From: a candidate division KSB1 bacterium
GTDB taxonomy: Bacteria > Zhuqueibacterota > JdFR-76 > DREG01
Direction of reading: 5' to 3'
Assembly (NCBI GenBank): GCA_022566355.1
Contig: JADFJB010000010.1
Span: 1-60,217 of the forward strand
Length of the DNA stretch: 60,217 bases
Part shown: piece by piece, positions 24,705-33,536 of the stretch
Layout of the letters: every line of letters begins with the position of its first letter
How positions within the stretch are numbered: position 1 is the first letter of the stretch
Translations under genes and position numbers: made by a program
The notes under the pieces: model-generated
Database searches by the model: none
The model's input: only the letters and a program-made list of their open reading frames with translations
What the model was told of the DNA's origin: nothing

Positions 24705-27317
24705 TTACGCGATTTTTCGATTGCCAATGATCGCTCTTGCAGCAGGCGAATCCTTCATTGGCAATGAAAACCGGCGAATGCCGTCAAATTTATGAAGTGC
24801 TGCTGCAACGGCAGGTGCGGTTGGCACCAGGCCGATCTCCCCTACTCCTTTCGCGCCAAAAGGTCCTTCCGGCTCGTGTTCTTCGATAACGATCACTTCG
24901 ACCTCTGGCATATCCTTCGCCCGCAAAATATGTAGCGAACGTAAATCATACTTTTGCGGAGCACCATTTTCTAATCGAAGTTCCTCGGTTAAGGCATATC
25001 CCAGGCCCATATGGATAGAACCTTCAATTTGGCCTTCAAGTAGTTGCGGATTTAAGGCTTTTCCTACATCATGAGCGGCAATGACTTTCTGAAGTTTACC
25101 ATCATCATCCAATATTACAACCTGGGTGGCAAATCCATAGGTAATATGCGTTCGTTGTTCTTGCGACATGTCATCTATTTTAGTGGTTTTATCATCGACT
25201 ACTTCGCCGATATATTCCCTGCCAACCAGTTCCTTTAGATTAGCAGTTTCCATATCTTTTCGTAATTTTTCAGCAGCCATTTTAACCGCATTACCCGCCA
25301 ACAAGCTCCCTCGAGAAGCGGTGGTCATTCCGCAGGGAACAGGTTTTGAAGTATCAATTTTCACTCTTACTTTACGTGGATCGATGCCGGTTACTTCACA
25401 CAGTACTTGCACCATAATCGTCAACAAACCTTGACCCATTTCAGTAAAGCCAGAGTAAATGGTGATAGATTCATCCTCTTCAATGACAATATGTGCCTGA
25501 CCACTTTCAGGCATGCCATTTCCAATACCAACATTTTTGATGCCGCATGCAATCCCAGCGTATTTTGCATTACGATACTGATCCTTTACAGCCAATAACG
25601 TTTTCTTCATTCCCACTGATTTTTTTAATACTTGCCCAGTGCTAAACATATCTCCTACATCCAGAACATTGCGCCAGCGTATTTCCCAACCATCGATACC
25701 AAGCTTTTCCGCCAAAATATCCAACATGCTTTCAATACCAAATGCAGCTTGATTGGCGCCGAATCCTCGCATGGCGCCGCATGGTGGATTATTTGTATAG
25801 ACCGCAAGTGACTCAATATCAACATTGGGAACTTTATAAGGGCCGCAGCCATGGCCGGCCGCACGCTCTAACACCTTGGCACCAACCGATGCATAAGCGC
25901 CTTTATCGCCGATCATTCTTGCGAAAACAGCCGTAATATGGCCATCTTCATCACAGCCGACTTTATATTCCATTTCTATAGGATGCCGTTTGGGATGGAA
26001 TCGAATACTTTCCATTCTGGATAAGGTTGTTTTAACAGGACGATTTGTAACCATTGCCAGTACGGCTGTTTGCCCTTGGATGGATAAATCTTCCTTACCG
26101 CCAAAAGCGCCACCATTGGGAACAAGTGTAACCTGTACCTGATCTTCTGTTAGCCCAAGAATAGAAGCAACTTGAGCACGATCGTCGAAAATTCCCTGGC
26201 CCTGGCTATAGAAATTCACTGCGCCATTTTCAGGGATCGCCAGGCAACTTTCCGGCTCAAGAAATGCATGCTCGATCATCTGGGTTTGGAAAGTATGGCT
26301 GACCACATGTGCAGAATTTGCAAAAGCCTTTTCCGCATCGCCTCGCTTTAATACAGATTTAGATAATAAATTCCCATCGGGATGGATTTGATATGCATCT
26401 TTCTTAAGTGCGTCATGTGGATTTGTGATGGGTTGCAATTCTTTGTATTCAAGTTGGATCTCTGCAACTGCAGCACGAGCAATCGCTTCCGATTCTGCAG
26501 CAACCGCTGCTAATATATCTCCCACGCAACGGGTTTCTTCTCCTTCGGCAACAAATTGCGGCCAATCTTTGGTAATCAAACCCTGGTATCGCTCCCCTGG
26601 TATGTCTTTAGCAGTGATCACCGCATGAACACCTGGTAGATTTTCAGCTCGGGTTGTATGGATCTTTTTCAAGAGACCACGGGGGCTGGGAGAAAATAAT
26701 AGCGCTCCATACAGCATACCTTCAACGTTCATATCATCGATATAAAGTCGATCTCCTAACGTTAACTCGACGGCTGAAACGCGAGGTAATGAGGAACCAA
26801 CTTTGCCGGAATAATCGAGTTCGGGACGAGCTTCGCCCAGGAACATTTTGCCTGCAGTCTCGATGGCATCGATAATCTTGACGAATCCAGTACATCGGCA
26901 GATATGCTGGTTCAATGACTTAGCTATTTCTTCTCGCGATGGATTAGGATTCTGAGATAACAAGGACTCCCCTCTTACAACGATCCCCGGAATGCAAAAA
27001 CCACACTGCAAACCCGCCTTCGCCATAAACGCATGACTCCAAACTTCTCGTTTTTCTTCTGAAAATCCCTCAAGTGTAATGACAGATTTTCCAGCAACCT
27101 TACTGATGGGCACAACACAGGCGACCATTGCTTTTCCATCAATGAGAACCACGCAACAGCCACATTGGCCCAAAGGGCTGCAACCATTTTTGGGAGAGGT
27201 AATATTAAACTGGTTCCGGAGGATTTCAAGCAAAGAGACATTAAGATCAGCTTCAACGGAAACTGGGTCTTCGTTCAAGTTAAATGATATTTGTTGAATC
27301 TGTGGTTCGGCAAACAT
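24705..27317 (-). CDS. Fused [2Fe-2S]/molybdenum hydroxylase, selenium-dependent xanthine dehydrogenase type
   Basis: The ATG at 27317 (870 residues) is preferred to the TTG at 27341. The order is: plant-type [2Fe-2S] domain (about 1-75; cysteines in NGCSPLGQCGCC), all-helical [2Fe-2S] domain (about 80-155; CGFCIPG and ICRCTG), then the aldehyde oxidase/xanthine dehydrogenase hammerhead and molybdopterin domains (about 170-865), with the NGGAFGGKED motif and a GVGEIGLVP end bearing the catalytic Glu. There is no FAD domain. This architecture and the GGAFGGKED neighbourhood match the selenium-dependent xanthine dehydrogenase/XdhD-like group, which works with a separate FAD subunit. It heads a cluster with YgeW-, YgeY- and hydantoinase-type genes. 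Xanthine, hypoxanthine or urate is the likely substrate. Confidence 0.85.
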   Translation of the reverse strand: MFAEPQIQQISFNLNEDPVSVEADLNVSLLEILRNQFNITSPKNGCSPLGQCGCCVVLIDGKAMVACVVPISKVAGKSVITLEGFSEEKREVWSHAFMAKAGLQCGFCIPGIVVRGESLLSQNPNPSREEIAKSLNQHICRCTGFVKIIDAIETAGKMFLGEARPELDYSGKVGSSLPRVSAVELTLGDRLYIDDMNVEGMLYGALLFSPSPRGLLKKIHTTRAENLPGVHAVITAKDIPGERYQGLITKDWPQFVAEGEETRCVGDILAAVAAESEAIARAAVAEIQLEYKELQPITNPHDALKKDAYQIHPDGNLLSKSVLKRGDAEKAFANSAHVVSHTFQTQMIEHAFLEPESCLAIPENGAVNFYSQGQGIFDDRAQVASILGLTEDQVQVTLVPNGGAFGGKEDLSIQGQTAVLAMVTNRPVKTTLSRMESIRFHPKRHPIEMEYKVGCDEDGHITAVFARMIGDKGAYASVGAKVLERAAGHGCGPYKVPNVDIESLAVYTNNPPCGAMRGFGANQAAFGIESMLDILAEKLGIDGWEIRWRNVLDVGDMFSTGQVLKKSVGMKKTLLAVKDQYRNAKYAGIACGIKNVGIGNGMPESGQAHIVIEEDESITIYSGFTEMGQGLLTIMVQVLCEVTGIDPRKVRVKIDTSKPVPCGMTTASRGSLLAGNAVKMAAEKLRKDMETANLKELVGREYIGEVVDDKTTKIDDMSQEQRTHITYGFATQVVILDDDGKLQKVIAAHDVGKALNPQLLEGQIEGSIHMGLGYALTEELRLENGAPQKYDLRSLHILRAKDMPEVEVIVIEEHEPEGPFGAKGVGEIGLVPTAPAVAAALHKFDGIRRFSLPMKDSPAARAIIGNRKIA

Positions 27318-27351
27318 TATATCTAAATAATCAAATCCCAATAACGAAATT

Positions 27352-27379
27352 AAAATACAGTGCCATTAATTTATTTCAA
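27352..27379 (-). promoter_or_regulatory. Candidate promoter of the purine cluster
   Basis: On the minus strand TTGAAA (27374-27379) and TATTTT (27352-27357) are 16 bp apart, about 35 nt before the preferred start of the molybdenum hydroxylase gene. In such AT-rich DNA this match is only suggestive. Confidence 0.35.
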
Positions 27380-28050
27380 AATAGTTTAGCAATCTAATTA
27401 AATTGAGGAACCAATACTTCAATGGTAAATTGCATCGTTTATTGAGTTAAATGAAACGAAAACTTTTCTGCCTTTTATATTCGGCCTGATTCCCACTACT
27501 CATTAAAAAAAACCATCGCGTTGTTCTTAAAATATACAATACATGGTACAACAAATAAGAATTACTACTAAACTAACTACTAATAAACAAAATGAGTTGT
27601 TTGAGAATTATTCCATAAAATGGGATGGAATGAAAAAAATGGTCAGCATGTTTCAGGCGAGGTATATCTATACCGGTTGAATATAAATTGTTTTTTGAAG
27701 AAAAGGAAAATGCTGGCAATAAATTAGAAATCACAACAGATCTGGCTTTATTGACCAGCTTAATTGAAGTGATATTTTCTTTGAGAAAATAGAGTTTTAC
27801 GTAAAGCTTCGGTTGTGTTCAGCAATAAAAATTATTACTACAAAATTGTGGAATCATTCAATAAAATCTTCAAAAGGGGGCTGATAACAATATCATCAAT
27901 TTTTTTTGGCTATTCCTCCCTTAATCAAGTAATGTTATCCTAAATTTTTTTGTATTTCGGTAAGAATTGTTCCTGATGTAACACTTTGCAACCTTAACAA
28001 TCAACCAAAATTCTAAAATTTATTTTTGTGCTAATAATAGATTAAAAGTC

Positions 28051-28079
28051 TTGATTTATTATTAATTATTATGTATACT
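28051..28079 (+). promoter_or_regulatory. Consensus-like sigma70 promoter of a possible short transcript
   Basis: TTGATT (28051-28056) and TATACT (28074-28079) are separated by exactly 17 bp. About 80-95 nt downstream a small GAGC/GCTC hairpin (28160-28173) is followed by eight or so T residues. Confidence 0.5.
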
Positions 28080-28114
28080 CTAAAAATCTTTGGAAGGCAT
28101 AAATAGTGGATACG

Positions 28115-28189
28115 ATGAGTAAAGTAACAACATATAGTATTCATGTTCCTTGTTTGGATGAGCCATTGCGCTCCTTTTTTTTGTTTTAA
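28115..28189 (+). CDS. Possible 24-residue leader peptide
   Basis: An ATG 36 nt downstream of the promoter-like pair opens a frame MSKVTTYSIHVPCLDEPLR plus five residues, ending after the hairpin and T-run. Only a weak GGA precedes it. It may be chance. If the transcript is real, it could instead be an untranslated small RNA. Confidence 0.2.
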   Translation: MSKVTTYSIHVPCLDEPLRSFFLF

Positions 28190-28612
28190 ATCACCAAGGG
28201 GATCATTTATTCGAATAAATATTGTCAATAACTTAATTTAATAGTAACAATAAATGGAATATTAAATAAACCTTTTTTTAATAGGAAATACTTTAATTTA
28301 ATGATCCAAATTATAAGCGATTTTACCTATACCTAATTTTATTTCCACGGCTACTCATAGCAAATAGTAATTATTTCAAGTACAATTTACACTCATAAAT
28401 CAAATTAAATGCAACAATAAACAAAGTAATATTCTTGCTTTATTCATAACCAAATTAAGTATGTTCTTTGTCATATATCATCAAATCATTAGGAGTGTAT
28501 AAACTCTCCTTTTTTATGTTTATTAAACATAAATGTAATTTTACATTAGTTGTATATTTGCTTAATCCAATATGAATAGCAAGGATTAAATAATAAATAG
28601 GAGTAAAGTAAA

Positions 28613-31375
28613 ATGAACAAACAATATAAAATTTTACTTATTTTTCTTTTGATTGTTTTGTGTCCTGTGGCGTTGTTTGCTGCTGATGCAACCATTAAAG
28701 GAAAAGTAACAGACGCTACAACAGGGGATCCCCTGCCAGGAGCCAACGTAGTAATAAAAGGTACTTCAAAAGGTACTATCACAAATCAAGATGGTATTTT
28801 TACGATCACCGGTTTAAAGCCTGGAAATTATACGGTTAGAGTTTCTTTTATTGGTTATGGCTTAACTGAAAAAATGGTTGCCGTTATGGAAGGCGCCACG
28901 GTTACAGCAGATTTTGCCATGACTGAAGCCATACTTTCCGGTAAGACGATTCAGATTACCTCAAACCGAGCACGTGAACGGGAGACACCAGTTGCTTTTA
29001 CGGATGTTAGTAAAGCGCATATTGCAGAATATCTGGGTTCCAGAGATATCCCATTGGTGTTAAACACCACCCCAAGCGTCTATGCAACCGCAACAGGTGG
29101 CGGCGCCGGTGATGCTCGTATCAATGTCAGAGGTTTTAACCAACGTAATGTGGCCATCCTGATAAACGGCGTGCCGACAAATGATATGGAAAATGGCTGG
29201 CTCTATTGGTCTAACTGGGATGGCATTGCGGATGTCACATCCTCTATTCAAGTGCAACGCGGCCTTAGTGCGAATAATCTTGCCGTACCCTCGATAGGCG
29301 GCACCTTGAATATCCTAACTGACCCGACTGCTTTAGAACGAGGAGTTACCATCAAGCAAGAAATTGGCAATACATTTAATATGCATGATGATCGATTTAC
29401 TAAAACTACTCTAGTATTTAACAGTGGATTAATGGACAATAAATATGCTATTTCCGCTGCCGTGGTTCGCAAAACCGGTGATGGCATTAATGACAAAACC
29501 TGGACCGATGCCTGGGCTTACTATTTAGCGGCGTCTTACCAGGTTAATACAAATAACAGGTTGGAATTGTATGCCATTGGAGCGCCCCAACGTCATGGCC
29601 AAAATCTATATGCTCAAAATATTGGCGCTTATAGCCATAGTTATGCCAGAGGCTTAGACGATTACGATCCAGCCGCGTTGGATAAGTTTCCTGAAGCCGG
29701 CCGTAAATACAATGAAACTTGGGGCCCGGTAAGCTCTTCGTATACCGGGAAACAAGCTTGGAACGGAAGCACCACTCATGATCGTTTCAATCCCAATTTT
29801 CTTAACGAAAGAGAAAACTTCTTCCATAAACCACAGATAAATTTAAATTGGTTTTCAAGACTTACTGACAATTTAGGGCTTTACTCCATTACTTATTATT
29901 CCGGTGGTAAAGGTGGTGGTACAGGTACTCTAAACAATAGAACTGCCAGTGGTTCAAGCGCATTTATTTGGGACTTTTCCGGCCCTTCTCGATTTGCCGA
30001 CTGGGATGCAAATATAGCTATGAACCGGGGTACTTTAGATCGAAAAGGCGGCGATAAAATAGCTGGTGAATCCTTGGCCATCTTACGAAATAGCCGTAAT
30101 AACCAATGGACAATTGGCAACATCACTAAATTGGAATATGATCTTTCGGACGCTGTCAAAGTTACTGGTGGTATCGACTGGAGAACTGCCGAGATCGAGC
30201 ATTATCGTGAAGTTCGTGATCTGCTTGGCGGAGATTTTTTCCGTTCCACAGCTTCAGATTTTTGGACGACAGAAGCACAGCAGAAAAGAGGCCTCGGTGA
30301 TAAGGTGGCCTATAACAATACCAATAATGTTAACTGGTTGGGCTTCTTTGGTCAGGCCGAATACAGCTTTGACAAAATTAGTGCATACGGTATGGCTGGA
30401 TGGTCTACGATTAAATATAAATTTACCGACCATTTCACAAATGTTGGCGGAAACGAATTAGTCTTAGAATCTGACAATATTAGCGCATACCAATTTAAGG
30501 GTGGAATAAGTTATCGTTTATCTAATGTTGTTCAAATTTATGGTAACCTTGGCCATGTTGAAAAAGTGCCTATCTTCGATAATGTGATCAGTGATGCGGC
30601 TGGGACTAAAGCCGAAGATCCAAAGAATGAGAAATTCGATTCCTTTGAAGCAGGTGTGAATTTCCGATTATTAGAAGGAAAACTAAGCACAAAACTCAGC
30701 GCTTATCATACCGCATGGAAAGACAGGTCCAATTCTCTAGGTATTACAAATGCTGATGGCTCTGAAGCTCTTATTTTCTTAACCGGTATGGATATTCTAC
30801 ACCAGGGAATTGAAATCGAATCAAGTTTTCGAGCAAATCGAAATATCCGATTGGACGCTGCAATTTCATTAGGCGATTGGAAGCATACAGGTGACGCTTC
30901 CGGTGAATATAAAGATTTTAGCGATCCATCCGGACCAACCAGCCAGAATTTTAACTACTACGTTAACGATCTAAAGGTTGGTGATGCACCCCAAACACAA
31001 ATTGTGCTCGGCGCTACAATTATGACAAATACCGGATTTCAGACTGGTTTGACTGTAAGAAATTACAGAGATTTCTATGCCAATTGGAATCCTTTCGATC
31101 GAACAAATATTGATGAACGTGGAATTCAAAGCTGGAAGGTTCCTAATGCCACAGTTGTCGATCTCCATGCTTCATACAAATTACCGTTCAGCTTCGGTGG
31201 AATTAAACCGCTGATTAACTTGAACATTTTCAACTTATTCGACAAAATGTACATCCAGGATGCTTTAGACAATAGTTCTTTCAATGGCTTCGATGGAGAT
31301 CATGATGCGGATGATGCTGAAATTTTCTTCGGATTGCAAAGGTATTTCAATTTAGGAATTAGTTTATCTTACTAG
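28613..31375 (+). CDS. SusC/RagA-like TonB-dependent receptor
   Basis: A 920-residue outer-membrane receptor with an AGGAG ribosome site. Signal peptide (about 1-24), CarboxypepD_reg-like domain (about 26-105; IKGKVTDATTGDPLPGANV, then VSFIGYG), plug (about 115-240; INVRGFNQRNVAILINGVPT and a GGTLNIL end) and a 22-strand-type barrel with a C-terminal aromatic (GISLSY). The domain order is SusC-like but no SusD lipoprotein follows. Substrate unknown. A long AT-rich leader precedes it and a strong terminator follows, so it is monocistronic. Confidence 0.85.
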   Translation: MNKQYKILLIFLLIVLCPVALFAADATIKGKVTDATTGDPLPGANVVIKGTSKGTITNQDGIFTITGLKPGNYTVRVSFIGYGLTEKMVAVMEGATVTADFAMTEAILSGKTIQITSNRARERETPVAFTDVSKAHIAEYLGSRDIPLVLNTTPSVYATATGGGAGDARINVRGFNQRNVAILINGVPTNDMENGWLYWSNWDGIADVTSSIQVQRGLSANNLAVPSIGGTLNILTDPTALERGVTIKQEIGNTFNMHDDRFTKTTLVFNSGLMDNKYAISAAVVRKTGDGINDKTWTDAWAYYLAASYQVNTNNRLELYAIGAPQRHGQNLYAQNIGAYSHSYARGLDDYDPAALDKFPEAGRKYNETWGPVSSSYTGKQAWNGSTTHDRFNPNFLNERENFFHKPQINLNWFSRLTDNLGLYSITYYSGGKGGGTGTLNNRTASGSSAFIWDFSGPSRFADWDANIAMNRGTLDRKGGDKIAGESLAILRNSRNNQWTIGNITKLEYDLSDAVKVTGGIDWRTAEIEHYREVRDLLGGDFFRSTASDFWTTEAQQKRGLGDKVAYNNTNNVNWLGFFGQAEYSFDKISAYGMAGWSTIKYKFTDHFTNVGGNELVLESDNISAYQFKGGISYRLSNVVQIYGNLGHVEKVPIFDNVISDAAGTKAEDPKNEKFDSFEAGVNFRLLEGKLSTKLSAYHTAWKDRSNSLGITNADGSEALIFLTGMDILHQGIEIESSFRANRNIRLDAAISLGDWKHTGDASGEYKDFSDPSGPTSQNFNYYVNDLKVGDAPQTQIVLGATIMTNTGFQTGLTVRNYRDFYANWNPFDRTNIDERGIQSWKVPNATVVDLHASYKLPFSFGGIKPLINLNIFNLFDKMYIQDALDNSSFNGFDGDHDADDAEIFFGLQRYFNLGISLSY

Positions 31376-31425
31376 TATCCGAATGAAATTGAGGGAACTT
31401 GATTGTCTCTCTTTTCGCTGAAAGC

Positions 31426-31458
31426 AAAAAAGGCCCTTTTTGATGAAGGGCCTTTTTT
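31426..31458. terminator. Strong bidirectional intrinsic terminator
   Basis: AAAAAAGGCCCTT (31426-31438) pairs exactly with AAGGGCCTTTTTT (31446-31458) around a 7-nt loop. The A/T runs on both sides give a U-tract in both directions, serving the TonB receptor gene and the convergent ridA-like gene. Confidence 0.92.
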
Positions 31459-31479
31459 ATTCGATTCTTTTTATCTAAA

Positions 31480-31956
31480 TCAGTTTATATTTTTTACTGC
31501 AATCAACGATATTTCAACATTTGCATCTCTTGGCAACCTTGCAACTTCCACCGCTTCTCTAGCCGGAGGTTTATCACCAAAAAATTCTGCATAAACACTG
31601 TTAACTGCATTGTAATCAGTCAAATCCTGTAAGAAGACCGTTGCCTTTACAACATCATCGTAATCCATTTCGGCAGCTTTTAAAACAGCGCCTAAATTGC
31701 TTAATACCTGCTTTGTTTCTGCTTCGATGTTATCCTGAATTAATTCACCCGTTTTCACATCAAATGCAATTTGCCCAGAACAATAAAGCGTATTTCCAAT
31801 AAGGATTGCCTGGCTATACGGGCCAATCGCTGCAGGTGCATCTACTGAAGAAATTACAATCTTTTTGAATGATGATTCTGTTTGATCATTATTTCCACAA
31901 CCAAATTGTAAAATCAAACTAACGACTAAACATACTACGCCAAAATATCGTCTCAT
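31480..31956 (-). CDS. RidA/YjgF-family protein with lipoprotein signal
   Basis: 158 residues. The first 20 form a lipoprotein signal peptide with lipobox LQFGC, and then a full RidA domain begins (APAAIGPYSQAILIGNTLYC at about 45-64). The enamine/imine deaminase Arg is in PPAREAVEVARLP, and the final strand has VEISLIAV. RidA normally works in the cytosol, removing reactive 2-aminoacrylate made by PLP enzymes. A membrane-tethered periplasmic form is a distinct subtype with unknown substrate. GGGAG precedes the ATG. It ends the long minus-strand housekeeping block, 22 nt after dapF. Confidence 0.85.
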   Translation of the reverse strand: MRRYFGVVCLVVSLILQFGCGNNDQTESSFKKIVISSVDAPAAIGPYSQAILIGNTLYCSGQIAFDVKTGELIQDNIEAETKQVLSNLGAVLKAAEMDYDDVVKATVFLQDLTDYNAVNSVYAEFFGDKPPAREAVEVARLPRDANVEISLIAVKNIN

Positions 31957-31978
31957 CTCTTTCTCCCAAATTTTAAGG

Positions 31979-32785
31979 TTATGGATTTAATTGAATTTCT
32001 CCACGGTAAATCTCATTAACTGTGCCGGTTAGCCAAAATTCAGTCATTCCCTCATCGAAATTTATATTTAATGAACCTCCTAAGACATTCACTTTTACGG
32101 GAGATTTTAAATGATGGATTTTTGCTGTGATTAAAACACTAGCCGTTGCACCCGTGCCACAGGCTAGAGTCTCGGCTTCTACACCTCGTTCATAGGTTCT
32201 TAAATCGATTTCACTGTTTGATTTTAACTGAACAAAATTTACATTTGTACCTTTAGAAAAATGGTCATTATGAGCTATTTTTTCACCCAATCGTTGAACA
32301 TCCAGAGAAGTAATTTCTGGACTATAAAGAATATAGTGCGGCACTCCAATTTCCACATAACCGCCAACTTCAAAATCCAAATTCAGAATCATTGGTTCGT
32401 TTAAGAGAAGATTTTGGGGTACATTCATTTTAACGCTGATATTGCTTCCAACGATTTTCCCCTCATGGCAACTAAGCATTGAGTCGAAATTTGTACTCTT
32501 TTCAATGATTCCCAATTCCCTGGCGAAAGCCACAATACTCCTGGATCCGTTACCGCACATCTCGGATTCGATTCCATCTGCATTAAAATACCTCATTTTG
32601 AAATCTGATTTGTCACTTTTATGAAGTAAGATCAATCCATCTGCACCTATTCCAGATCTGCGTGTACAAAGCTTTTTAATATATTGATTATTTGAGATCG
32701 GGAATTGCAAAAGGCGATCGTCTATTATAATAAAATCATTCCCAGTTGCAGAGTATTTTGAAAAAGAAATCAATTGTGCATTCAT
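31979..32785 (-). CDS. dapF: Diaminopimelate epimerase
   Basis: 268 residues. Interconverts LL- and meso-diaminopimelate for lysine and peptidoglycan synthesis, without a cofactor. The two catalytic cysteines are in EMCGNGSR (about 73-80) and LACGTGATAS (about 208-217). The N-terminal FSKYSATGNDFIIID is diagnostic. Length is normal for the family. It lies between nadD and the ridA-like gene on the same strand, with about 110 bp of AT-rich spacer to nadD. Confidence 0.93.
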   Translation of the reverse strand: MNAQLISFSKYSATGNDFIIIDDRLLQFPISNNQYIKKLCTRRSGIGADGLILLHKSDKSDFKMRYFNADGIESEMCGNGSRSIVAFARELGIIEKSTNFDSMLSCHEGKIVGSNISVKMNVPQNLLLNEPMILNLDFEVGGYVEIGVPHYILYSPEITSLDVQRLGEKIAHNDHFSKGTNVNFVQLKSNSEIDLRTYERGVEAETLACGTGATASVLITAKIHHLKSPVKVNVLGGSLNINFDEGMTEFWLTGTVNEIYRGEIQLNP

Positions 32786-32898
32786 TTTATTAAATTGCTT
32801 TGAGTATCAAAATTCTGAAATGAATAAACAGCATAAAAAAATAAACAGAATCTTTCCAAAAGAAACAACCCCTGATTTATAATAAACCTGGAAAATAA

Positions 32899-33483
32899 TT
32901 ATTGGCTTTTATAAAGCTCATTTTTTTCAATGTATACTTCTACATCTTTGGGAACGAGATATCTGATAGATTGGTTTCGATTAACCTTTTTTCGAATTTC
33001 CGAAGCGGAGATATCGATGATTGGTGTGTTTAAAATAATTGAACGATCGCGATACTCTGAACGCGCATCAGCTAATGGATAATTTGTTCGCTCGTACACT
33101 ACGACTTGGGACAGTTTGAAAATCTCTTCCGGCTCTCGCCAGGTGTGCATCATGTGAAGGTTATCGGAACCGATAATCCAAAATATGTTTTTCGTTTTCA
33201 TATTTTGATTTAGAAATCGTAAGGTATTAACTGAATAGGATTTTTCTTTTTGTTTTATTTCAATCTCAGAGAGTTCAAATTTTGGATTATCTTGTATTGC
33301 AAGGCTTAACATCTCTAATCGATGGTTTGTGGAAGTGATCTGTTGGTTTCCTTTATGAGGTGGATTTCCAGCAGGGATAAAGCACACTTTTTCTAGCAGT
33401 AATAAATCTTTAATTGTCTCTGCAATCAACAAATGCGCAAAGTGGATTGGATCAAACGTTCCACCAAAATAACCATATTTCAT
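32899..33483 (-). CDS. nadD: Nicotinate-mononucleotide adenylyltransferase
   Basis: 194 residues. Makes deamido-NAD from nicotinate mononucleotide and ATP. The nucleotidyltransferase motif GGTFDPIHFAHL (about 8-19) and the ISASEIRKK loop (about 163-171) are intact, and WIIGSDNLHMMHTW is the substrate-recognition stretch. Its place next to a BamD-like gene and dapF on one strand is consistent with a housekeeping operon. Confidence 0.92.
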   Translation of the reverse strand: MKYGYFGGTFDPIHFAHLLIAETIKDLLLLEKVCFIPAGNPPHKGNQQITSTNHRLEMLSLAIQDNPKFELSEIEIKQKEKSYSVNTLRFLNQNMKTKNIFWIIGSDNLHMMHTWREPEEIFKLSQVVVYERTNYPLADARSEYRDRSIILNTPIIDISASEIRKKVNRNQSIRYLVPKDVEVYIEKNELYKSQ

Positions 33484-33536
33484 TGATTAAATTGCTTGGT
33501 AAGGATGATAAGTATTGGTAGCTAGAGAAATGGCTT

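Larger units (their letters stand above)
27380..28612. other. Long AT-rich non-coding region
   Basis: 1.2 kb with no convincing gene. One plus-strand frame, about 27636-27792, looks protein-like at its end (PVEYKLFFEEKENAGNKLEI, then TSLIEVIFSLRK and a stop) but has no usable start and may be a remnant. A promoter-like pair at 28051-28079 heads a candidate short transcript. Just before the receptor gene, AGGAG (28491-28495) and CTCCT (28506-28510) form a small hairpin followed by a T-run, like a leader attenuator. The region probably carries the regulation of the receptor gene. Confidence 0.5.

Noticed and set aside
25168-27297. Several plus-strand frames inside the molybdenum hydroxylase gene
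   Set aside because: All lie antisense to a continuous, family-matching gene.
28031-28228. 65-codon minus-strand frame in the long non-coding region
   Set aside because: AT-driven composition (Ile/Tyr-rich), no ribosome site and no similarity I can recognise.
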